Below the pieces are notes generated by a model, which saw nothing but the letters and a program-made list of their open reading frames with translations, made no database searches and had not been told where the DNA came from. Made by a program: the position numbers and the translations under genes. A stretch of 6,287 nucleotides of DNA from Paracoccaceae bacterium (lineage in GTDB: Bacteria > Pseudomonadota > Alphaproteobacteria > Rhodobacterales > Rhodobacteraceae), in assembly GCA_009922885.1 (NCBI GenBank), contig RFUP01000145.1:1-6287 (forward strand). Reading direction: 5' to 3'. Shown piece after piece: positions 1 through 5,424 of this stretch. The first letter of the stretch is position 1; each line of letters begins with the position of its first letter.

Positions 1-1629
1 CTGGAGTCCCGAAAGGACAAGCTCAACGCCAAGGACAGCCCCTACCTCACCTCATGCACGTTCAAGGACGAGTTCATTGGTGAGGACGGTGTTCCAGCTG
101 TTGGAAAGGTCAAAATGGGCTTTCTGTTCGATGTCACAGAACGAACAGTGAAAGGCGACCGCATGCGGGTAACGTTGGGGCTACTGGTGCTCTCTGCGCT
201 CTCCTTCGGCTTTGCGGAATATCTGCGGAACGGCAATGCCTCAGCCGCCTTCTATCTGATGGCACCGCGGTTCTGGGAATTTGCCTTGGGCGGGATTGCC
301 GCGCTCTGGTTCCCGTGGCGGCAAGGCGCGCTCTGGAAAGCAGTGGTCTTGCGCGGGGCGGGGATCGTGGTGATCCTTTGGGCCACCAACAGCTATCGCG
401 TGGATAGCGCCTTTCCCGGTGTGGGGGCGCTGCCGCCTGTTCTGGCGGCGATTGCCATTCTGGCGGCCCCGGTGGCGAAGCGGGATCCGGTGCTTTGGCT
501 TCTGTCGAGCCGTGGCGCGAATTGGCTCGGGCTTCGGTCTTACTCCGCCTATCTCTGGCATTGGCCCTTGATGGTCGCGGCGCTTCTTTTCGCGGATCGC
601 CCGTCGGACGAGTTGCTTCTGGGCATGGGGCTTTTGGGGATCGTCATGGGCGCAGTGAGTTACCGCCTGATAGAACGGCCCACACAGTCGAGCGCTCTCT
701 GGATCGCGCCGCGCCGCCTCTTGCCGCTCACAATGCTAGCCCCCTCTCTGGTGGTGGCGATGGGGGTTCTGCCGGCCATGTGGCGCAGCGCTTTGCCGCT
801 CGCCGAGTTCCGGTCGGTTCTCACCATGGTGGACCACGAGTTCACCGCCTATCGCGCTACGGTGAGCAATAGCTCAGACGAGGCGGCGCGGGGCATCCAG
901 TGTTCCTATGATGATGTGGGCAAGCTGCCCGCCGAGACCGCCCAAGCCGCGCTCACGGAATGCCTCACGGCGCACGGCCAACGGCCCTTCACGTTGGTGA
1001 TCGGTGATAGCCACGGGCGTGACCTCTTCCAAACCCTGCGCCAAGCTTTCCCGGCGCGCACCTTCGTGCATTTGAACCAATCCGCCTGCCCGCCCTTGGC
1101 GGGGCATGTGAAGAAGTTCGGCATCACCACCTGTTTCGCGGGGCTTGAGGCCCATTTGCAAACGGCCATCGGGGCAGGGGCCGAGAGCATCGTTCTAGGC
1201 TCTCATTGGCCGGACAAGCCGAATGCCGAGTTCGAGGAAACGGCGGCGCTTTTGAAAGCCACTGGCCTGCCGGTGATCGTGTCGGGGGCAGGGCCGATCT
1301 CGCGCTTCGAAATCCCACGCCTGATTGCCAAGGGGGCGGCGGATCCTTTGGGCGAGACCCGCCTAGCCTTGCCGGAGCCTCTGGTCAATTCCGGCCGCGA
1401 TGCGGTGGCGATGGAAACGGCGCTGAAAGCTTGGGCCGAGGCACAGGGCTGGGGGTTCTCGTCGAAATACGCGGCCTTCTGCGCGAACAGCTATTGCGAT
1501 GTGGCCGAGCGCTTGCCGGATGGCACATTGGGGCTGCTCTTCTGGGATAACCAGCATTTCACCCTGCGCGGCATCGCGCAGTTTGCCGAGTGGCTTCGCG
1601 ACGATCCGGCGTTTGCGGCTTTCAGGTAA
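1..1629 (+). CDS. Membrane acyltransferase with C-terminal SGNH domain, 5' partial and possibly chimeric
   Basis: This is the C-terminal portion of an OafA/YrhL-type acyltransferase (Acyl_transf_3 family) fused to an SGNH domain. The family typically O-acetylates cell-surface glycans. Counting residue 1 at base 1, the family motifs are AFYLMAPRFWE (83-93), SYSAYLWHW (180-188) and YRLIERP (221-227), embedded in a run of hydrophobic membrane helices ending near residue 260. A soluble SGNH domain follows, with block I GDSH at 335-338 (nucleophile Ser337) and a C-terminal catalytic D516-N-Q-H519 in WDNQHFT. The frame is open to the left edge, so the gene is 5' incomplete. An internal ATG at 115 has no convincing ribosome site. 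Residues 1-55 are hydrophilic and lack the WSLSVEEQFY-type motif normally found just ahead of the helix at about residue 57. The true N-terminal half is therefore missing, or was replaced by rearrangement or misassembly. The stop lies 2 bp from the convergent VWA gene. Confidence 0.85.
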   Translation: MESRKDKLNAKDSPYLTSCTFKDEFIGEDGVPAVGKVKMGFLFDVTERTVKGDRMRVTLGLLVLSALSFGFAEYLRNGNASAAFYLMAPRFWEFALGGIAALWFPWRQGALWKAVVLRGAGIVVILWATNSYRVDSAFPGVGALPPVLAAIAILAAPVAKRDPVLWLLSSRGANWLGLRSYSAYLWHWPLMVAALLFADRPSDELLLGMGLLGIVMGAVSYRLIERPTQSSALWIAPRRLLPLTMLAPSLVVAMGVLPAMWRSALPLAEFRSVLTMVDHEFTAYRATVSNSSDEAARGIQCSYDDVGKLPAETAQAALTECLTAHGQRPFTLVIGDSHGRDLFQTLRQAFPARTFVHLNQSACPPLAGHVKKFGITTCFAGLEAHLQTAIGAGAESIVLGSHWPDKPNAEFEETAALLKATGLPVIVSGAGPISRFEIPRLIAKGAADPLGETRLALPEPLVNSGRDAVAMETALKAWAEAQGWGFSSKYAAFCANSYCDVAERLPDGTLGLLFWDNQHFTLRGIAQFAEWLRDDPAFAAFR

Positions 1630-1631
1630 GT

Positions 1632-2816
1632 TTAACGGCCCAACATCTTCATGCCGCGCTCGATGCCTTCGAGCGTCATAGGCACCATGCGGTCCTCGAA
1701 AATATCGCGGATGAGGCCGATGGACTGGGTGTAGCTCCAGTATTTCTCGGGGGTCGGGTTAATCCAGAGATTGTTGCCCCAATGCTCGCGGGCGCGGGCG
1801 AGCCACGTTTGCCCCGCTTCCGCGTTCCAATGCTCATTCGCGCCGCCGGGATAGGCGATTTCATAAGGTGACATCGACGCGTCACCCACGAAAATACATT
1901 TGTAATCAGGGCCATAGGTGCGCAGCACATCCCATGTCGGGGTCTGCTCGTCCCAGCGGCGGCGATTGTCTTTCCAGACGCCTTCGTAAAGGCAGTTATG
2001 GAAGTAGAAGTGTTCCATATGCTTGAACTCGGCCCGCGCGGCGCTGAAAAGTTCTTCCACCACCTTCACATGCGGGTCCATCGAGCCGCCCACATCAAGG
2101 AACAGGAGCACTTTCACCGCATTGCGGCGTTCGGGGCGGGTTTGCACATCGAGATAGCCGTGCTCGGCGGTGGCCTTGATCGTGCCGTCGAGGTCCAATT
2201 CGTCATGCGCGCCATCCCGTGCCCAGCGGCGCAGGCGTTTCAGGGCAACCTTGATGTTGCGGGTGCCCAGCTCGATCTGATCGTCGAAATTCTTGAACTC
2301 GCGCTTGTCCCAGACCTTCACGGCGCGCTGATTGCGGCTTTCCTTCTGGCCGATCCGGACGCCTTCGGGGTTGTAACCGTATGCCCCGAAAGGCGAGGTG
2401 CCAGCCGTGCCGACCCATTTGGAACCGCCCTGATGGCGCTCTTTCTGTTCTTCGAGCCGCTTTTTCAGCGTTTCCATCAGCTTCTCGAACCCGCCAAGCG
2501 CTTCGATCTCTGCCTTTTCCTCGTCCGAGAGGTGCTTTTCCGCGAGCTTCTTCAGCCATTCGCCGGGGATATCCACCGCATCCATGACCATCTGCATGGA
2601 AATCTCTTCGAGGCCTTTGAAGGTGGCCGCGAAGGCGCGGTCGAATTTGTCGATGTTGCGCTCGTCTTTCACCATTGCGGTGCGGGCGAGGTAATAGAAC
2701 CCCTCCACGTCATAGGTGACAAGGTTGGCGCGCATGGCTTCAAGGAAGGTCAGGTATTCCCGAAGCGAAACAGGCACGGCGGCTTTGCGCAGATTCTCGA
2801 AGAAGGGCAGGAACAT
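1632..2816 (-). CDS. CoxE-like VWA domain protein, partner type of MoxR ATPases
   Basis: A 394-residue cytoplasmic protein without signal peptide or membrane segment, of the CoxE-like VWA family. Such proteins typically act with a MoxR AAA+ ATPase in chaperone-like assembly or metal insertion; the substrate here is unknown. The N-terminal helical domain starts with the family-like PVSLREYLTFLEAM (15-28). A highly charged helical stretch (90-130) is followed by a Gly/Tyr-rich linker (135-150). The VWA domain begins around residue 233, with a hydrophobic strand and a MIDAS-like DVGGSM (241-246). The usual DxSxS is altered to DxGxS, a variant I associate with this subfamily. A second acidic site is in FVGDAS (309-314). 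The start is firm: AAGGAGG sits 8 bases upstream, and its first bases overlap the stop of the preceding 56-residue gene. The gene is the last of a three-gene minus-strand cluster. Its usual ATPase partner is encoded at 5425-6264 on the same strand, not adjacent. Confidence 0.92.
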   Translation of the reverse strand: MFLPFFENLRKAAVPVSLREYLTFLEAMRANLVTYDVEGFYYLARTAMVKDERNIDKFDRAFAATFKGLEEISMQMVMDAVDIPGEWLKKLAEKHLSDEEKAEIEALGGFEKLMETLKKRLEEQKERHQGGSKWVGTAGTSPFGAYGYNPEGVRIGQKESRNQRAVKVWDKREFKNFDDQIELGTRNIKVALKRLRRWARDGAHDELDLDGTIKATAEHGYLDVQTRPERRNAVKVLLFLDVGGSMDPHVKVVEELFSAARAEFKHMEHFYFHNCLYEGVWKDNRRRWDEQTPTWDVLRTYGPDYKCIFVGDASMSPYEIAYPGGANEHWNAEAGQTWLARAREHWGNNLWINPTPEKYWSYTQSIGLIRDIFEDRMVPMTLEGIERGMKMLGR

Positions 2817-2828
2817 GCGCCTGCCTCC

Positions 2829-2999
2829 TTACATCACCGCCGCACGGTGGACGAAGATCGTGACAAACAGCCCGATCAACGTGAAGAGTATGCCGTAACC
2901 CGTTGCATAATGGAGAATATCCAGCTTTCGCCCTTTGCGACGAATGGCAACTGTAGCGCCGATGATAGCGCCGATGATGGCTCCTGCCAGAACGAACAT
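2829..2999 (-). CDS. Small two-helix membrane protein (56 residues), function unknown
   Basis: A short reading frame of 57 codons including stop, easily missed by length cut-offs. Two hydrophobic segments are visible: residues 2-19, containing a glycine zipper GAIIGAIIGA (6-15), and residues 33-50 (TGYGILFTLIGLFVTIFV). The loop between them is basic (RRKGRK, 20-25), so the positive-inside rule predicts a hairpin with the loop in the cytoplasm and both ends in the periplasm. Support for it being real: it fills nearly all the space between two cotranscribed genes, a GAGGT ribosome site sits about 3 bases before its ATG and overlaps the upstream stop, and its own TAA overlaps the strong ribosome site of the VWA gene. 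The upstream gap is 6 bp and the downstream gap 12 bp. Position suggests a membrane partner of the lipoprotein and/or the VWA protein, but this is inference. I do not recognise a named family. Confidence 0.82.
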   Translation of the reverse strand: MFVLAGAIIGAIIGATVAIRRKGRKLDILHYATGYGILFTLIGLFVTIFVHRAAVM

Positions 3000-3005
3000 G
3001 TGACC

Positions 3006-4379
3006 TCAGCTTCTTCCTCGAAGCGGGCTGAGCGACGCGATTTCGCGCTGTTTGGCACGAACGGCCCAATCCGCCCCAAATCCGTAGCGTGCCCAGCCGA
3101 GACTGTCCAGTCGAACGGTCTGGGCTTCACCGGAACGTCCCGTCAGATCAAGGGCTTCGGCGCGCAAAAGCATGAGGGTGGCAAGGAGGGCTGCGTTTTC
3201 ATGGCGCGCGGCGATGTCGAGATAGGGGCCGATCTGGCGAAGCGCGGTATCACCTTGGCCTTGCGCGATGGAAAAGGCCGCGAGTTGCGAGACCACATAG
3301 GCGCGGTGCAATTCTGCACCGGGGGTGGTGGCGAAGAAGCGGTCGGCTTCCTGGAAATGCTGCTGCGCGGTCATCGGATCGGCGGCTTGGGTGAGGCGGC
3401 CCATCGCGTAATGGGCAAATCCCCGGCGGTGATCCTGCCAGCCCATGACGCGGGCGATGTTGATGGCGGCATCTGCGGCGGCGCGGCGTTCTGTGGCCGA
3501 AGATCCCGGCCCCAGCGCCTTTTGTAGCGGGTTGATGAAGGGGCGCGGTGTCGGGTTCAAGCGCATCGGCGCTAAGGACTGGCCCGCCGGATTGAGTTGG
3601 GCAAGGAGGGCAGGCAGGCGGTCGGCCACTTGGCCACGGGTCATGCCCGAGCGGAGTTCAGGCGAATAGATCAGCCGCAGCACGAGCATGTCGTAACCCG
3701 TCAGCACCGTATGTACGTTGTCGTCGTTGTAAACGCTGTCGGGCAGGCGGTAGAGGTCATTCAATGGCCCGAGCGCTTGGGCCAATTCCTCATGCAGGCA
3801 GTCGCGCACCTCTTGTGGGGTGGCATCTGAGGGAAGGAACACGGCAATCTGCTGGCGCTGCTCGATCCGGCCCCAATCGGTGCGGGCTGAACGGCGGGCC
3901 AGAGCATATTGCGAAATATCGGTGATATTGGGCACCACGAAACAGGCGGCTTGCGGCAGGGCCTTGCGGATCTGGCTGCGCGGGATCGCCTGAATAGTGA
4001 TCTGGGCGGGTTCGCCACGGCTCATGTCGATGTCGATGCCGGCTTCGGTGCGGAAACGGTGCAGGAGGCGTGCAAGATCAAGGCCGAGATGGGCAGGCGG
4101 CTGGCCTGTTACCTGCACGCGGATCGGGCCTTCGAAACGCGACATCACCGGAAGCTGGCGGCCCGACTCCATCTCGAACACGAGGTCGAGGAAATCGCGG
4201 GCAATATCGATATTGGATTGCGAGGGCGCGGCAGGGCGCGGCGCGGAAAAGGTTTTCATCGCGGGCAGCGAGCCGGTTTCAACGGGCATGGCGGCGCGCG
4301 TGGCCACTTCGGTTGAAAGCGAGGGCACGCAAGCACCCAGCATCAGGCAAATCGGCAGAATGGCGCGATGGAGGCTCAT
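3006..4379 (-). CDS. DUF2927 lipoprotein with TPR-like C-terminal region
   Basis: A 457-residue predicted lipoprotein. The chosen start (4379) gives MSLHRAILPICLMLGAC, a short basic N-terminus, a hydrophobic core and lipobox L14-G-A-C17; GAGGG lies 6 bases upstream. An upstream in-frame ATG at 4436 would add 19 residues ahead of the signal peptide and is less likely. A low-complexity Ala/Pro linker (25-55) leads into the DUF2927 domain (about 56-240), recognised by CLHEELAQALGP (194-205) and RLPDSVYNDDNVH (211-223). HEELAQ resembles the zinc-metalloprotease HExxH helix but has Gln where the second His would be, so catalysis is unproven. Residues 295-450 are alanine-rich paired helices resembling TPR units (for example AHYAMGRLTQA and EADRFFATTPGAEL). 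The mature protein should face the periplasm. It is first in a cluster with the 56-residue membrane protein and the VWA protein. No function is established for the family as far as I know. Confidence 0.88.
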   Translation of the reverse strand: MSLHRAILPICLMLGACVPSLSTEVATRAAMPVETGSLPAMKTFSAPRPAAPSQSNIDIARDFLDLVFEMESGRQLPVMSRFEGPIRVQVTGQPPAHLGLDLARLLHRFRTEAGIDIDMSRGEPAQITIQAIPRSQIRKALPQAACFVVPNITDISQYALARRSARTDWGRIEQRQQIAVFLPSDATPQEVRDCLHEELAQALGPLNDLYRLPDSVYNDDNVHTVLTGYDMLVLRLIYSPELRSGMTRGQVADRLPALLAQLNPAGQSLAPMRLNPTPRPFINPLQKALGPGSSATERRAAADAAINIARVMGWQDHRRGFAHYAMGRLTQAADPMTAQQHFQEADRFFATTPGAELHRAYVVSQLAAFSIAQGQGDTALRQIGPYLDIAARHENAALLATLMLLRAEALDLTGRSGEAQTVRLDSLGWARYGFGADWAVRAKQREIASLSPLRGRS

Positions 4380-4424
4380 GAATGGCCCTCGGACATAAGC
4401 TCCGGAAGCACAAAGCGTACCAAG

Positions 4425-4438
4425 GCGTGCGCGCACGC
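4425..4438. repeat. Perfect 14-bp palindrome upstream of the DUF2927 gene
   Basis: GCGTGCGCGCACGC reads identically on both strands and lies 46-59 bp before the chosen DUF2927 start. It could be a protein binding site or a short hairpin in the leader. Alternating purine-pyrimidine sequence of this kind can also arise by chance in GC-rich DNA, so the function is open. Confidence 0.5.
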
Positions 4439-4448
4439 GGCACTTACA

Positions 4449-4463
4449 TCGCGGAAGCCGCGA
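4449..4463. repeat. Short inverted repeat, 6-bp arms and 3-nt loop
   Basis: TCGCGG and CCGCGA flank the three bases AAG, giving a perfect 6-bp stem. It lies 10 bp from the 4425-4438 palindrome, so a minus-strand transcript starting upstream of it would carry two hairpins in its leader. No T-run follows, so it is not an intrinsic terminator. Confidence 0.45.
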
Positions 4464-4507
4464 GCAGGGCTCAGTTCAATCCCGGTCATTTTCTGCCTCG
4501 GTTCTTA

Positions 4508-4521
4508 TTCTCTTGAGAGAA
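4508..4521. repeat. Inverted repeat TTCTCT-TG-AGAGAA, possible operator
   Basis: Two perfect 6-bp arms surround a TG centre in an AT-rich stretch about 130 bp before the DUF2927 start. The size and symmetry would suit a dimeric regulator, but I recognise no specific regulator box. Confidence 0.4.
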
Positions 4522-4640
4522 CTTCGCCCCTCTTACAGGCAGGGCTAAGGAGCAATTGGGGCATATTTGTGGCATTTCACCTCTGAGGCGAATCGATTGT
4601 GGCGGATGTGCCTCATATCAATAAAACCAAATACTTAGAC

Positions 4641-4670
4641 GTGATTTCTGTGCCTGCGCACTTCGATCAC
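4641..4670. repeat. Nested inverted repeat GTGAT...GTGC...GCAC...ATCAC
   Basis: The outer arms GTGAT (4641-4645) and ATCAC (4666-4670) and the inner arms GTGC (4650-4653) and GCAC (4658-4661) share one centre of symmetry, with 4-nt internal bulges and a CTGC loop. It may be an operator or a small RNA stem. It lies about 90 bp upstream of the candidate plus-strand -35. Confidence 0.35.
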
Positions 4671-4760
4671 CGCAAGGGTTGGTAGGAGACGGTGGCCCGT
4701 GAACGTGGCGGGATTGCCCAGATTTTGCCACAATTGATGGCGCGTAGGTGTGAAGGCGCG

Positions 4761-4789
4761 TTGACAAATAAAACCCGCAAAGGTTGATT
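4761..4789 (+). promoter_or_regulatory. Candidate sigma-70-type promoter for the small gene pair
   Basis: A perfect -35 consensus TTGACA (4761-4766) is followed after 17 bp by TTGATT (4784-4789), a poor -10 match. TTGAC-dominated promoters with weak -10 boxes are common in Rhodobacterales. Transcription would begin around 4796, leaving only about a dozen bases of leader before the ATG at 4808. Two direct copies of GGCGCG (4739-4744 and 4755-4760) immediately precede the -35. Confidence 0.45.
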
Positions 4790-4807
4790 TGACCTCGTGG
4801 GGTGCCC

Positions 4808-5149
4808 ATGAGTTCAGATCTGTTCCGCTATCGTGGAGTTTCCATTGCCGTCGATATGGCGGAAACGGCGGATATGGATGTCCTTCTTTACGGCCTGTCC
4901 GAGAAAGACCTGAAAGGCATTCATAAATCGCTGACGGAACTGGTCCATTCGCCGAGCGACCGCCACGTCGGCGGCTTCAGCATTCGCGAAGTGCGGGGCT
5001 ATGATGTTGTTTTCATAGTCGGACGTGAGAAAAAGACGGTCGTTGTGACCATTGGCCGGATTATCCCGCCGGATCCCAAAAATCCGACGGAACAAATTTT
5101 GAAATTGCTCAATATTGCTGCTACATTCAGAGGAGCGACCAAGCTCTGA
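4808..5149 (+). CDS. Small alpha/beta protein of unknown function, weakly RelE/ParE-like
   Basis: This 113-residue protein has no signal peptide or membrane segment, and I do not recognise its family with confidence. The start used is ATG 4808, with GGGG 5 bases upstream; a GTG two codons earlier (4802) is also possible. Visible pattern: an N-terminal strand (YRGVSIAVDM, 8-17), a charged helix (KDLKGIHKSLTELV, 33-46), then hydrophobic strands REVRGYDVVFIVG (60-72) and KTVVVTIGRI (76-85), ending in a C-terminal helix. Helix followed by strands of the form 'R-x-x-x-Y-D-V-V-F-I-V ... V-V-V-T-I-G-R' recalls RelE/ParE toxins, but the N-terminus is not typical. Hand-counted GC is 51%, lower than the flanking genes. 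The next gene starts 17 bp downstream on the same strand, so the two are probably cotranscribed. Confidence 0.7.
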   Translation: MSSDLFRYRGVSIAVDMAETADMDVLLYGLSEKDLKGIHKSLTELVHSPSDRHVGGFSIREVRGYDVVFIVGREKKTVVVTIGRIIPPDPKNPTEQILKLLNIAATFRGATKL

Positions 5150-5166
5150 AAGGGCGTTGGAATAGT

Positions 5167-5424
5167 ATGGAACTCTCGAAGTACAAAAAACTTTCAGAAC
5201 TGGAGCGGACCCGTTTGGCCCTGCAAACTCTCGCAGGAGTAGCGGCAGTGCAGGATAGCTTTACGCCCGAGGATGCCTCTTTGCTCAAACGCGAAAGCGA
5301 CGAAATCCGCCGCGAGCTTCTACAGTTAAAGAGCAAGCTGCTGGTTGGTTCCCCAAAAAGCCGCATGAAAAAAGCCGCAACCCTCGGGGCTGCGGCTTCC
5401 AAAATTTCCAAACGTCGGGCTTGA
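5167..5424 (+). CDS. Small charged helical protein of unknown function
   Basis: An 85-residue, probably cytoplasmic protein, lysine/arginine/glutamate-rich and mostly helical. Helices are suggested at 8-24 and at 34-60, the latter with Leu/Ile spacing (LLKRESDEIRRELLQL) suitable for a coiled coil. The tail (63-85) is basic and alanine-rich. The start codon has only a weak ribosome site (GGAA), and the gene begins 17 bp after the preceding small gene, suggesting a two-gene unit. The 3' end is unusual: codons for residues 68-78 are also the terminator hairpin of the convergent MoxR gene, and the stop codon abuts the MoxR stop with no gap. The coding tail may therefore be shaped by, or be a by-product of, the terminator. 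It could be an antitoxin or binding partner of the upstream protein, but no DNA-binding motif is obvious. Confidence 0.6.
   Translation: MELSKYKKLSELERTRLALQTLAGVAAVQDSFTPEDASLLKRESDEIRRELLQLKSKLLVGSPKSRMKKAATLGAAASKISKRRA
5368..5398 (-). terminator. Intrinsic terminator of the MoxR gene
   Basis: Read on the minus strand, the 8-bp stem arms AAGCCGCA and TGCGGCTT enclose a further 3-bp CCC/GGG stem with a tiny loop (one A/C mismatch between the two stems), and the structure ends in six T residues. It begins 27 nt after the MoxR stop codon. On the plus strand the hairpin is not followed by a T-run, so it is directional. It falls within the 3' coding end of the 5167-5424 gene. Confidence 0.85.

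Larger units (their letters stand above)
4380..4807. other. 428-bp intergenic region between divergent genes, rich in inverted repeats
   Basis: No convincing gene is seen here on either strand; the short frames have poor composition and no good ribosome sites. The region separates the minus-strand DUF2927 cluster from the plus-strand small-gene pair, so it should carry both promoters. GC content falls to about 45-50% between 4500 and 4680, below the flanking genes. It contains the palindromes and repeats listed separately and a candidate plus-strand promoter near 4761. I could not find a minus-strand -35/-10 pair worth calling. No tRNA or recognisable riboswitch is visible. Confidence 0.7.

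Noticed and set aside
42..236. Minus-strand frame across the left-end junction
   Set aside because: It lies opposite the acyltransferase frame. The Ser/Pro-rich translation has no domain, and the plus frame has the stronger third-position GC bias.
1998..3527. A 509-codon plus-strand frame antisense to the VWA, small membrane and DUF2927 genes
   Set aside because: It runs opposite three well-supported genes and its translation looks like no protein family, rich in His, Ala and Arg. Long stop-free antisense frames are expected in GC-rich coding DNA.
4380..4436. Extended DUF2927 start at 4436 adding 19 residues
   Set aside because: It would bury the clear lipoprotein signal peptide behind a non-signal stretch; the ATG at 4379 has a good ribosome site and gives a standard lipobox.
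4368..4586. Short plus-strand frame over the DUF2927 leader
   Set aside because: It starts inside the DUF2927 gene, has no ribosome site, and its composition is unlike the neighbouring real genes.
4380..4807. CRISPR array, tRNA or insertion-sequence ends
   Set aside because: No regularly spaced direct repeats, cloverleaf or transposase remnants were seen; the repeats present are short and isolated.
4618..4809. A 63-codon minus-strand frame in the intergenic region
   Set aside because: It has no plausible ribosome site and no recognisable protein pattern, and it covers the candidate promoter of the plus-strand pair.
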